Made by a program: the position numbers and the translations under genes
Shown: positions 34,330-45,063 of the stretch, one piece after another
How the letters are laid out: every line of letters starts with the position of its first letter
How positions within the stretch are numbered: position 1 is the stretch's first letter
Assembly (NCBI GenBank): GCA_021234155.1
Contig: JAJEKV010000016.1
Span: 17,978,698-18,042,697, forward strand
Reading direction: 5' to 3'
Source: Isoetes taiwanensis
Taxonomy: Eukaryota > Streptophyta > Lycopodiopsida > Isoetales > Isoetaceae
DNA length: 64,000 bases
The notes under the pieces: model-generated
Told to the model about the DNA's origin: nothing
The model's input: only the letters and a program-made list of their open reading frames with translations
Databases searched by the model: none

Positions 34330-36263
34330 AGAGTTATTGTTGAAAAAGAGATTGCCATCCCATTGTACCCGGAAGAGCATATTAGAGGAAATAAATGCAT
34401 TGCTTGAACTTGGAGTGGCCTCTATATCCGGCCAGTTTTAGTAGGCTATGGAATAAGCATTTCAAGCATGTGACCATAGCAACTTCAAACAACTTTGCCA
34501 AGTGCAATTTATGTGCTAAAATTTGAAGGAGACACTAGATAAGACCGTGCAACCAAGTCTAAGGGCAAAAGATAAGGGAACATATGAAGGACCATATGAC
34601 GGATCAACTATCATGTAGATCAACTTATTGGATGTGGAGGACCTTATACGCAATGGAACCTAATAACTATCTATGTATTATACATGATAAAATGGACCAA
34701 TAGAAGACTTGTCTTCCACAATTCAAGTACATTCCTAAGTCATGTGGAAGATCATACCCTTTGCATTTCAATGATCGGGGCAATATTGCATGGGCGGATC
34801 CTCGGACCTATTATGGCCATTTCAGTTTAGAGTTGTGGAGTGATGGTCCAGATTTTCACATTGGGAGTATCATGAGGTGTTTAAGAAACTATGAGAAGGG
34901 TTACAATGGTCACCTCTGAGGATCCTACACTAGCCGGGCACTACATAGTGCATTGTTGGATGGAACCCCTAATAGTATTGAAAAGTTTAGCAAGGCAAGA
35001 TTTAGGAGGAATGGACCTAATGAACATGTTGGAGCTTCAACATCTCGCGTGCTAAACCTCGAGATCTGCTTGAAAGTTCCTCTTGCAACTAGATAATTGT
35101 GCTGGTCAAAATAAGAACAGTGGATGTTTTCTTTCCTATCCTACTTAACAAATTGTGGGTGTTTTTGAAAGAGTCAATTTGGGGTTCCTAATGCCCTGAC
35201 ATACTCATGAGGATGTGGATGCATTGTTTGGAAAATATAGTCATGTATTGAGACAAAGACGGTTACCAACTTTCCCAGGGCTATTGGAAATATTTCATGG
35301 ATGTACAAATCCATCTCCTATAGGATCTATCATAGAAGAAGTGCCTGATTGGAAGAGTTTTGTGGATGGTTATGCTCTCGACATGGAAGGTCATTCTAGA
35401 CCTCTTCAATTCACTTTTTGGGTGAGAGAAGGGATTCCAATCATGCAATGGAAAATGAGACCTTGAGAGGAGAAGTGGAGAGGTGGGGCAGAAATTTGGC
35501 CTTGAGGGATGCAAATGGCAAGCCTATGATACCTCCCGTCAACCAAAAGCTCTAAAACCAACCAAGAAGTCAAGCAATTGGGATTGACTAAGGATGGCAT
35601 CAATGACTACATCAAGCATTGGCAAACTAATTCGGATGACACAAATCGTGCATTGATAGATTATTGGAAGAAGGTGATCAACTTGTTGGATGAGGGTAGA
35701 CACATCCTCTCAAGAGCTGAAAGAAGGGTGGTTCCCTAAAAGTAAGTGGAAAACATTAGCTGGTGGCGGCGAAGATGATGGTACCATTAGTAGCATTGTG
35801 AAGGCATATGCTCCTCCTCAATCGATAAACACTATGTTGGTCCTAAGAAGGATAGGCCAAAATATCTAGGCATGGATTCTTATGAACCTTCTCTTGGACG
35901 TGGAGTGCAACCAATTTGTAGTAGTAAAACCAGTGAGATCTAGAGACCTATCCAGTGTGGTTGGGATGGACTATCTCGGATATTTGCAAAGAAGAAGGTG
36001 ATGTTAACTTCAATAAGGTGCACGTGGAATGGTGGTGTCCAGTACATCAGTTGAGTAATGTCACCGATAAAGAAAGATATTCAGATTGTTGGACAAAGAG
36101 GTGGAGGAGAAATCCAAGTGATCCTGATCTTTGGCTAGACATTGAAACCGTATTGTACTCGTGGACTCCAAAAACTATTCCTAGTAAAACAGCGAGAGTT
36201 ACAATACCTCAGGATGTAAGGAATAAGGTTCTCATATCCTTGGGGATGCTAGTGGAAAAATGA
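34330..36263 (+). pseudogene. DUF7869-type gene, decayed
   Basis: Read across several frames, the segment gives the order expected of plant and algal DUF7869-type proteins (recalled, not searched). It starts with WNKHFKHVTIATSNNFAKC at about 34450-34530, then IIHDKMDQ at about 34680. QLDNCAGQNKNS follows at about 35088, then HTHEDVDALFGKYSHVLR at about 35203 and EEVPDWKSFVDGYAL near 35340. The C-terminal part at 35955-36263 includes WLDIETVLYSWTPKT and TIPQDVRNKVLISLG and ends in a stop. At least six stops or frame changes interrupt it. These proteins often occur in transposon-like contexts, and the LDNC/HTHEDVD residues are probable active-site-type residues (inference). It starts immediately after the CACTA-like terminus. 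Confidence 0.55.
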
Positions 36264-37130
36264 AAAACAATTACTATGTATCTTTTCTACAGTTAATAAA
36301 AGTTGTGTACTACTTGAGTTCCATGATATATGATTTTGTAATTTGAAGTTAAGGTGTGAGTTTATATTCCCGTGTGTGATTATATGTTAACGTCTATTCT
36401 AGTCTAAGGGCAACAAAGTTACTAAAAAAGTGAATTTAACAAAGTTACTAAAAAAGTGCAATATAAAATTTATCCCAAAATTAAGACATAATCCCAATTT
36501 AATTGAATGATGGTTATATAGGCAAATACTTTATTTACACACGAGAGCCCAGGCATTCATCGTGAATGAATCCTTTTGCACAAAACAACTTGCCCCCACA
36601 GCTTACCGAAATGATGCTTCTATTTGTATTTATAATCCGGCACCAATTCTCCAGGAATCGGCACCGATCTCAGCGTCGGTTTAGCACAGTTCTATATTTG
36701 AATTCGAACATGGCTCGATCTTATTTGACCGCCATTTATAACTGTTTCTAACCATTGAAAACCTAAGGTTCATATTAAGATTCATATCGAACCATTACCT
36801 TAGATTTTCTTCTAGCCATTAAACTTTTATCACATGATAACCTTCACCATTGAACTTCAATATCAAGCTTAACTTCAAGGCAAACCTTAGTTCTAACTTT
36901 GCATTCATGCACATGCACCCAATGCAACCTGTTAGAGTTAGATTTTCATCATTCGATCCCAGCCATTGTTATAATGTTTCTTCCATCTAGATCTCTAGAT
37001 TACCAGAACAATTCTGGCTAGTAGAACTGCACCATAATATTATAATATGAACCATACTCTTCACTTTGTTGTATATTTTGTTTGCTTGCTAAGTATTTTG
37101 ATTGTATCTATTCTCTATGTATACTTACAA
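36264..37130. other. No gene seen
   Basis: This is A/T-rich unique sequence. A short internal duplication of AACAAAGTTACTAAAAAAGTG lies near 36412-36460. ORFs are short and uncharacteristic. Confidence 0.5.
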
Positions 37131-37270
37131 TGCATCGTTGCCACGGTGCGAAATGGGTATAAATTACTTTGTGAGGGAGGTATTTTCGCACCGTGGCGAC
37201 GGTGCGAAATTCCTGTAAGTTACTATGTGAGGGCAGGCAATTTCGCATCGTGGCCACTGTGCGAAATTGA
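37131..37270. repeat. Palindromic CG-rich motif cluster (TTTCGCACCGTGGC type)
   Basis: Two complete near-palindromes lie at 37182-37210 and 37240-37268. Each joins TTTCGCACCGTGGC to its inverted partner GCCACGGTGCGAAA. A half-site lies at 37135-37154. They form roughly 58 bp tandem units with the linker TTACTxTGTGAGGG. Further copies at 38410-38437, 40585-40735 and 42461-42680 mark the whole region to about 42.7 kb. This pattern fits subterminal binding sites of a transposon, but no terminal repeats were identified. Confidence 0.7.
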
Positions 37271-37403
37271 ATCATTCCATAGAAGGTGAACCACAAGATC
37301 AAAGTGAGCATATTAACATGTTAGAGAATATATTAACATATTAGAGAACATTTAGAGAACGGCAAGTAAAAAAATTATGTCCAAGTAACCTTCCCCTAGG
37401 TTT

Positions 37404-37984
37404 CTAACCCCTTTCCCTTCCCCTGCGAGGTCTAACCCATGCATCTGGGTTAGGAGTCAAGAGCTCACGCTCCTCCCAGCCTGATTCTTCCCACCATATG
37501 GGGTACCTAGTCATTAGAAAAAGTAATTCCACAGGATGATACTCACAGAAGAAGAGCGGACCCAACTCCACAAAACCGTTGTACACGTTGTAGTACACCC
37601 TAATAAGGCCATACATCTGTCCCCGGTTAATTTCATGAATGAACTCTGATATGTATGCATCCAAAGAGTGTGCTAAATATCCAGCACGAAGAAGAGGCCT
37701 CAATTGCTGTAGCATCTCGTCCAGATAAGGAGGGGGTTCAAGAAGTCCCCTCATTGCAAGTCTCCTATAACATTCAGATGGATTAATTTCCATCAGTGGC
37801 TCATGACCACAATCAAATCGCTCCAGAATGAAGTTGATCAACTCCATTGTAAGCTCCTTGGTGGGGCGTAGGCAACCTCCACTCCAAGAAATGGTCCCAT
37901 AGCTCATCCATTCCAGGCCGCACAGAATGCCTGGGGCATGCTTTCAGGCCTTCTGGAGTGGCCCAGGGAGGATTCGGTCCAATC
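37404..37984 (-). pseudogene. Unrecognised plant gene family, paralogue A (frameshifted)
   Basis: The main frame (37907 to 37404) reads TKELTMELINFILERF, then EINPSECYRRLAMRGLLEPP, LRAGYLAHSLDAYISEFI, MYGLIRVYYNVYNGFVELG and LLFLMTRYPIWWEESGWEE. Upstream, in another frame, RPGMDELWDHFLEWRLPTP lines up with the N-terminus of paralogue B at 38678-39245. One frame change near 37870 separates the parts. It is a soluble, helical-looking protein rich in Leu, Tyr and Trp with no known motif that I recognise. It lies between palindrome clusters, so it may be an element-encoded gene. The C-terminal end runs to a stop near 37404. Confidence 0.5.
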
Positions 37985-37989
37985 ATTTG

Positions 37990-38230
37990 CAAAGAGCACG
38001 AAGATCAAGTATCAAAGAACAAGGAGCACGAAGATCAAGTAGCAAGGAGCATCAAGATCAAGTAGCAAGAAGCAAGGATCAAGGACGATCAAGGAGCAAG
38101 AAGTTCAAAAAAGAAGGAAGATCATGGAGCAAGAAAGCAAGGAACAAGATCAAGTAGCAAGATCAAGAGCAAGGAACAAGATGAAGTAGCGAAGAACAAA
38201 CATCAAGATCAAGTGGCAAGGAACAAGGAA
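37990..38230. repeat. AAGATCAAGTAGCAAGGAGC-type tandem repeat
   Basis: Imperfect units of about 20-24 bp (AGATCAAGTAGCAAGGAGCA) run for about 240 bp immediately 5' of paralogue A on the minus strand. A second simple repeat, TGAAGTATAATACCAATAAT, covers about 38290-38375. The resulting basic ORF on the plus strand is an artefact. Confidence 0.75.
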
Positions 38231-38409
38231 GACCAAAGACCAAAGGTGAGAAGTGAAAGCAAGCTGAAAGAATTTATAGCTACGAATCCAATAATGTTGA
38301 AGTATAATACTAATACTGTTGAAGTATAATACCAAGAATGATGAAGAATAATACCAATAATGCTGAAGTATTATACCATTCGGTGGTGGTAAGAAAACGG
38401 GATCTGCGT

Positions 38410-38437
38410 ATTTCGCACCGTAGCCACGGTGCGAAAT
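38410..38437. repeat. Palindromic TTTCGCACCG site
   Basis: This is a single near-perfect palindrome of the same family as the cluster at 37131-37270, located between paralogues A and B. Confidence 0.75.
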
Positions 38438-38677
38438 AGGCACTTCAATAATTTGTAAATGAAGCGATTTCAAGACCGCGGGCTCTGGTCTTAGAATATG
38501 ACCACAAATAGAACAATCACATGAAAAAAATACAAGGAAAATGGTAGAAGATATTACTTAATTGCACGAAAATCACTTAATTACACGAAGATGTAACTTA
38601 ATTACACGAAACTCACTTGCTTATATACTTAATTTCTATGAAAATCTAGTTTATACACATATTCCAATGGAGTATCT

Positions 38678-39245
38678 TCACCTGTGATATGTACGTATTA
38701 TGTGCTGTGTGCTATGTAGCCATAGGTCACGTGTATCCCAAGGAATTGTATCCCAGGTGGGGAATCTAGACAGTAACCACAGGATGTTGAAGTCAAGGGA
38801 ACGGAATAGGAGCTTACCAATATCCACAAAAGATTTGTAATGGAAGTTGTAAAGTTCAATGAGGATATAAATCCTATTCTTCTCACTAGTAGGAATGACC
38901 AGAGGCGCATACTGATCCAGAGAGTAGGCCATGAAACCATGGAAAAGCATGTCCTTCAACTGCTCTAGCCTATCTTCATCGAGGGGGTTCAAGAAGTCCC
39001 AAAGCACTTAGATTGAACCTTGCCTGACTCGAATTGATCTCCTCCAGTGGAGGGAGATGACGAGTATAGCGATCGATAATGAAGTTGCTCAGCTGCCTTG
39101 CAAGCTCTGTGGTTGGACCGTGACGCCATCGATGCTCCCAAAAGTTGCTAAAAAAATCATCAAAAGTGCACGTATTTCTGCCGCACGCTTGCAGGTATTC
39201 CGGATCAGCCCAGCGAGGATGTTCTTGCAAAGTTACCATTTGCAA
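38678..39245 (-). pseudogene. Unrecognised plant gene family, paralogue B (frameshifted)
   Basis: The N-terminal frame (39245 to 38976) includes HPRWADPEYLQACG, TFDDFFSNFWEHRW, TTELARQLSNFIIDRY and FNLSALGLLEPP. After a frame change near 38990 the reading continues to about 38678 with NPLDEDRLEQLKDMLFHGFM, AYSLDQYAPLV, NRIYILIELYNFHYKSFVD and LLSRFPTWDTIPWDTRDLW. Each block matches paralogue A in order (GLLEPP, AYSLD/AHSLD, IELYNFHYKSFVDIG/IRVYYNVYNGFVELG, LLSRFPTW/LMTRYPIW). The match over about 180 residues shows real descent, while both copies are broken. No function can be assigned. Confidence 0.5.
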
Positions 39246-39440
39246 GAAATTAGTGGAGCAGAAGAGAAATTAGTGGAGCAGGCAGGGAGGCAAGGAGCAG
39301 ACAAGAAATTAGTGGATCAGACAAGAAATTAGTGGAGCCTACAGGAAATTAGTGGAGCAGACAAGAGGCAGACAAAAGGGGGAAAGAGGCAAAGAAGCAG
39401 ACAAGAGGCAAGGAGCAAACAAGAAGCAAAGACAATGATA
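39246..39440. repeat. AAATTAGTGGAGCAGACAAG tandem repeat
   Basis: Units of about 20 bp (GAAATTAGTGGAGCAGACAA) repeat for roughly 150 bp and then degrade into AGAGGCAAGGAGCA-type sequence. The repeat sits immediately 5' of paralogue B, just as a different simple repeat sits 5' of paralogue A. Confidence 0.8.
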
Positions 39441-40584
39441 GACAGTGAAGGCATAGATGCCTATTTAAAGAGAAATCAGGTATATATGCCATTATACGAG
39501 TACCATACAAGTATGTATATAATCAATAATTTCTATGTATATCACGATCAATAATTTTGGTGCGTATATACCATCAATAATTTTGGTGGGTATAAATATA
39601 CATCAAATTGCCGAGTCGCGACAACATTGGCCATGTGGCCTCCTCCCAGGTCTGAGCATTGATTCCATCACCGCAAGATGAATCACGAAAACTTCAAGCG
39701 TTGTCATGAAGCGAAATACCAATGGAAGACGGATGACCACTGCCGCTCTCAATCCCTCGCTATTATCCCGATCCCTTCGATGTTATCATCCATCTAATAT
39801 GGAATAGAGAGCATCAAATGTACATGATAGAAAAGATCATCAAAAGCTCGGTGACAATGACTTCGAAGAGTCCCCTAAATCAATACTTGTCATCCGGATC
39901 ATATTGTCAATACTTATTTGAAGAGTTCATGATCGTGTATTTTTTGTACATTATGCTCAGATATATAACCAATAATCTTTTGCTTCTGATTGCATGTCAA
40001 TAATTTTGTTCGATATAAGTACTGCTCCATTCATTCAATGGAGAAGGCATCCATTTGCTATGTCTCGGCACGGTTATTCTTATTACAGGGGGTCTACCTT
40101 CCCTATAGACTCCATTACTTGCACTATGAAATATAACGATCTTTATAGATGTTCTCAGAGGGGTATCCCCCTTGATTCCTGGCTGGAAGGGGTAGCAGAG
40201 GGTCGAAATCATTCTTCCAACGGGGTTTATCGTGTTTGTTATCCACCTTCATCCGGGTTCCGTAGCGTCCGTCTATGAGATTAATCGCATCAATCAACTT
40301 GCTGCTCATGATGATCCCGATTGCGAATGATCTTCTGCATTTATGTATGCTATGCCTCTTATATGAGTTCTAAATTCTGTTACTAGAATATTTCAGACAT
40401 TCTCTAGTTATAAGTATGTAACCATAAGAGATAGAAACATATGATCCATCTATTTACCGCACATTTTCAATTTGGAAAGCTCTTGGCCATTTTCCTTACA
40501 TGTAGATTCTAAATTCAGATAAGCATTCTCTTCGATTATTGTGTAGTCACGGTCGGCGAATTGCACACCCAAAACGTTGGGCGC
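39441..40584. other. No gene supported
   Basis: A short degenerate repeat, ATCAATAATTTTGGTG, occurs three times at about 39545-39600. ORFs at 39994-40278 (+) and 40124-40309 (-) overlap each other and carry no recognised domain. Confidence 0.4.
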
Positions 40585-40735
40585 TATTTTACGCACCGCG
40601 GGCGACGATCGCGAAAATAGACCTTTCCACATAATGTGGAATAGTCATTTTCGCACCGTCGCCCGCGGTCTTAAATATTTGTTAGTTGTAACCACGGACA
40701 ACCGCGGTCTTACCGCGTAGCCCACGGTCTAAAGT
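40585..40735. repeat. Palindromic CG-rich motif cluster
   Basis: Variants of the 37.1 kb palindrome lie at about 40585-40619 and 40647-40671, followed by CCACGGACAACCGCGGTC and related half-sites to about 40735. They lie just beyond the 3' end of the minus-strand gene 40833-43950. More degenerate copies occur at 42461-42680 inside that gene. Confidence 0.6.
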
Positions 40736-40832
40736 AAAATAGAAGCGTAAAACAAATTAAAATGGCTGAAGTTTATGTTCGATATAACAAGAATAGAGAT
40801 TTCAAACAAGTCTTTGCATTAATTGACAATGG

Positions 40833-43800
40833 TTACAACTTCATTTTCTTAGAAACATGTAAGTCATCGGACACTTCGACTTCTTCCAATTCGGACTCCT
40901 GCAGACCAGCATCCAACAGGTACATAAGGCGAGGAATCTGGGGCTCCCTCTCTTCCCAAGTCAGTCGAATTGTAGACTTATCCACGCCGGACAAGGCCAA
41001 TGCAGCTCTACTGGCAGCCATAGAATACATACTAAAGCCACAAAAAATATGCGTGGCGATGTCTCTCCTAACAGCCACTACTCGTCCCGGAATTGGCGGA
41101 TAATGGGATGTGATTACCAATCAACGAGAGGGCCTTGAGTTTCAAGACCTCTTCTGGTCCATATGGGCTGTACTTAGAATGGAACACAACGATCTCTCCC
41201 TTATAAAGGTAGCCCATATAGTGGGCGATACTTGCATCTCTGCCAAGGGTAACTCTGTCATGTCTGACGCAAAAATCATCCACAAAAATCTCCTGCGCAA
41301 TAAACAATCGTTCTTAGGCACTTAACAAAATAAGCAAACTTATGGTAGCTTACCTCCACTTCATCAAATGCAATAACCTCTTTGGTAGAAATATTGATGG
41401 ACGACCTTGAAGAGCTTGATTCGCTCTTTGATACTTGTTTTGCACTATCCTTTTTAGCTTCGATGTGTACTTTCGCCTCGAACTTTACTTCCGAGACTTC
41501 CTTCAAGCCCATTTACGCCATCTCGGAACTCTATCAAAAGCATTCTCGGGGAGCTATTGAAGTTCCATCATAAGTTAAGAGATCGTGTAGGTCCCTCTTG
41601 GCACTTCCGCTCAAGTCAATGAAGTCGTCTAGACCAACAACGAAAAGCATAGATTTGTTCAAGGACCTCATCTTCCCTCAAACCAGTAATGGAAGATATA
41701 TCGTGGAGAAGAAGATAGTCCTTCCCTCCTATGTTAACTGGCAAGGCTTCCATGACACCCCATCTATCAAGATTCTCTTCATGCTCGTCTACGTCTTCAT
41801 CCTCGTCCTCGTCGAGCTTTTCCACCAGTTCCTTCTCTTTCTCTGCATCAAATACCTCCTCTACGGTGGACTGAGGTTCTGCAATAGCCTTCACACCGTG
41901 GTTCTTCCCTATCTGTTGGTGGAACTGTATATATCATGTAAGTAGCAAAACATGATGTCAATCGGATATAAATTATCCTTCCCATCCTTCTCACATAAGT
42001 CGGTTGCGGTCTCTTGAGCGACCTTGAACCTTATCTTGGTCACCTTTGGGAAAAAGCTTCAAAAAAGAACTTTAGACTCAATACAATCTTCCCAAGTCGA
42101 GGAGAAGGGCGCCGGTTTACGCCCACGGCCATGAAACCATGAATGTCTTGACCATACCGCCATCCTTTGTGTTTGTTAGCCTCGGAGATTATATCTACCG
42201 TCGGGCGAGAAGTTATTGTAGACTACGATTGGCGTCTACCCGGGTTTTCGTTGTTGGCGAACTCATCCGGGTGTGACAGTAGATACTCTCGCTTCCTTCA
42301 CGACGATCGGTCATACCATGCACGGGCTGTTCCCAAGCTTTCTCGACTGCCGTTTGACATTCTTGAATTGTAATGCCTCCTTTAGTGCAATAAAAAGAAG
42401 CGATCGCCTAAAAGTAAGTGCTGCGGTGAGGTATGAAAACTAAAATGTCTTAAGTGTCCTGGCGAAATATGTGCCGCCGGTACGGTCTTGAAACAAATAT
42501 AAACCCCAAAGACAACAATAAGGTATTATTTTGTGGCCCGGTCTGCGATATTTTACCGAAAAGAAGGCCAAATTTATGTTAAGCGCAAAACATCCTACAC
42601 CGCGGGTACGGTCGCGAAACTACACAACACTACTACGAACTCCACATATTTCGCATACGGTGGCCGGGTGCTATCTTTGCAAAAAGGATATAAGTTATTG
42701 GCAAACAACACTGGATTTGAACCCGGTAACACCATTGTTATTTATTTGTTTAACTGTTTTCACTTAAAGAAAGTACAACAGGAGGCATCTGAGAGCTTTG
42801 TTGTATACAATTCTTCCCTACGTTTTCCTACCTTGACACCATCTACCAAAAATGGAAGGCGTTTAAGTCACATTCGATTCCAAAATAATTCTTACATCAA
42901 ATAAAGATCATGCTTCTTCGACTTTTAAAGTTTTAAACAATTGACCACTTTTGAAGATAGCAATGTCAATGACCGAGAATGGGTACCATCGGCATCGTCT
43001 TGTTCCACTTTGGAACCCACGTCCATCTGCTCCTTCTTTTACTTCCCTCCATCTTACGTGTTTTGAAGGTAATGTAAACTATTTGCTTTCGAATACAATA
43101 CCTGATTCGAATGCTTTCTTTCTTTATCACCTTTTGTACCTTCTCAACTCCTTCATGCAGACGGGATGACCATTCATCACATAAAATGTCATCCAGAAAC
43201 AACTGACAATCACTTACAGTAAACATTTTTGAAGTCTTCTTGACATTCTCGACATTCTTAAACAAGGTAATAAACATATCGATGGGTACATTTACTTTCC
43301 ACGTGTCCCACGGACTCCACCTTTCTCCTTCAAAGCACCGAAAATTTCACGTGACAATTTCAGCTTGGCAAGAAACAGAGAACTGAAATCCATTGGGCAG
43401 GAACTAAGCTGTGATAATGGGGGCAATGGTAAGTCCACAATTTTGCCTTTCCGAGGATAATACTTATATTTTAAGAACCAAATCCCCCTTTCCCGCAGCT
43501 GCACTTCTGTTTGACCTTCAAAAAGCAAGGATCCAATATCATAATAGAAAGCACGGAAGATGCTTGTGATAGAACTCGATGGTTCCAGGTCCAAAGACAT
43601 CGGAAATCTGAGCCACGAGATACCGAAAACCCAATTAGTTGATTTCTTCAAAATATAATGAATGACGGATTAGCACGGGTATAATGAAACTCACAATTAA
43701 GCCGCGGCTCGTGGGAAATTACGTCGAGATCTTATCTTTTCTTTTCTCATGTCTGTCGGTGTGTATAGGTGTCTGACCTTGATATATACTTCCCTCTCAC

Positions 43801-43950
43801 CTCGAACGACAACAATAGCCTTCCAATGGCTTGAAATAACATTTCTCACGCCTTTCATCACCGATGAGGACCTCCGAGTGGCGGTCGGATTGTCCACGAA
43901 GCTCCCAAGAAATATATTGAAGCGGCCAAAATCGTTCTCACCGTATGGCG
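40833..43950 (-). pseudogene. Unrecognised multi-exon gene, probably broken
   Basis: Candidate exons in minus-strand order are as follows. About 43948-43750, after a TTTTAG acceptor, includes VHFGDGDYLSPYGENDFG and VMKGVRNVISSHWKAIVVV. About 43651-43292 includes RAFYYDIGSLLFEGQTEV. About 43277-43090 includes CQLFLDDILCDEWSSRL. About 41894-41616 is acidic, with KLDEDEDEDVDEHEENLDRW, then LLLHDISSITGLREDEVLEQ. About 41512-41354 contains SKSESSSSRSS. About 41292-40833 includes EIFVDDFCVRHDRVTLGRD. The intron 41293-41353 (61 bp) has GTAAGC and GCGCAG ends. A one-base frame change near 41115 separates GRDASIAHYMGYLYKGEIVV from the C-terminal GFSMYSMAASRAALALSGVD reading. I recognise no domain. CG-rich palindromes at 42.46-42.68 kb lie within it. 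Confidence 0.4.
42461..42680. repeat. Degenerate CG-rich palindrome copies
   Basis: Words such as GCGAAATATGTGCCGCCGG, CCGCGGGTACGGTCGCGAAA and TATTTCGCATACGGTGGCC are diverged members of the TTTCGCACCGTGGC family. They mark the right-hand limit of the motif region seen in this window. Confidence 0.5.
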
Positions 43951-44103
43951 AGAGGTAATCGCCATCCCCGAAATGAACCTAAAATTAATTAGATCAAACG
44001 ATCACGAATCAGATGAGCTCGCAGAACTAGAAGGATTGAAAGCATTAGCAAACCTGGATGGAGAGACGCGAAAAGAAGAGCTGTTGAGGAAGGGGGAGGG
44101 GTA

Positions 44104-44178
44104 CTTATAGACATCCCAACATTTGGGCGGTAATGGTAATTCAGGGCGGGAATAATTTGTAATTATTACTTCCCGCCC
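44104..44178 (-). promoter_or_regulatory. Possible promoter: TATA-like box and paired E2F-like sites
   Basis: On the minus strand CTATAAGTAC lies at about 44102-44111. Upstream of it, GGGCGGGAA (44144-44152) and TTCCCGCCC (about 44170-44178) face each other across an A/T-rich spacer, forming a hairpin-capable palindrome. TTTCCCGCC-type words are E2F/DP binding sites (established knowledge). The arrangement would suit the minus-strand gene ending at 40833. Use as a promoter is inference. Confidence 0.35.
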
Positions 44179-44400
44179 ACCGAACCTCCAGGGCAGGTAG
44201 GTAAGGATAATGCCGAACCTGTACCTTGACGACACCTGGCATGGGAGGGGAGGCATGGATGAAGAAAAAGCCCCCCCCTCCCCCGGATTCTCATTGGCAT
44301 GCGATTTCCATGCTGGCATCGAGCTTGGGACAATAAGTGAACCCAAAAAAACTTAAGTGAACAATAAGTGAACCCAATGCATGATCTTGGGGAAGATTAC

Positions 44401-44419
44401 AATCTCGGTAGAACCTCCA
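44401..44419 (-). other. Putative primer binding site of an LTR retrotransposon
   Basis: On the plus strand AATCTCGGTAGAACCTCCA looks like the 3' end of a tRNA including CCA. On the minus strand it directly follows the LTR 44423-45063 after three bases, the normal place of a primer binding site. The exact tRNA was not identified. The internal region beyond it is lost within about 100 bp. Confidence 0.55.
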
Positions 44420-44422
44420 TTT

Positions 44423-45063
44423 TGTTGACGGATTTTCCCCACAATCCCCAACAAGTGGCCTTGAGAGGCAAGAATCAAGATCAAATTTGATGCTGCAAGA
44501 TAAAGAATGAGAGGGCTGCTACAATGCAAAACAGAATGGATTAGAATGGATTGAATAGAAGCAAGAAATAAAGAAAAATCTTGGGCCCAAAATAATCTTC
44601 AATCTATAATAACAAAAGAAGAAAATACAATGTAAATAGCCCTCCATGCCTCTGAAACATGGAGGGCCTCTGAATCCATGATCAAGAGAGGTCTCTGAAC
44701 CCTCTCAAGAATCGTGGATCAGGGGGAGAGGAGGAGCTCGTGCTCCTCATTTTTCTTTTATAATTCTTGCCCCTTAATCTCATCCATCCATCTCAACCAC
44801 CTCATCTCCACCATCCTTTTTTGCCTCTTCATCTTTACCCTTCATTTCTGCCTCTTCATCCTAGCCTTAGATAATGTACCCCTCTTCAACCACTAACAAA
44901 AATCTTAGAAGCCCTTAAATTTAAACAACTAGATCTAGGCCCTTTTATTTTTTGGTGCCTTAGACCTTTACAACATTTGGGCTTTATAATTGACCCCCCT
45001 TCCAATGGTTCTCTTTCTTTTCTCTTTTTTCATGTTGACCGGGTGCCAAAACCCCGGTCAACA
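44423..45063 (-). mobile_element. LTR (641 bp) of a retrotransposon
   Basis: The segment is bounded by TGTTGAC and GTCAACA. On the minus strand it has a TATAAAAG box near 44757, a transcribed CT/AG-rich leader and a primer binding site immediately after its end. The minus-strand start also folds as a hairpin (TGTTGACC...GGTCAACA, 45033-45063). It interrupts the gag-protease frame of the neighbouring element. No matching target-site duplication flanks it (CATTT left, TCAGG right), in keeping with a partial element rather than a solo LTR. Confidence 0.65.
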
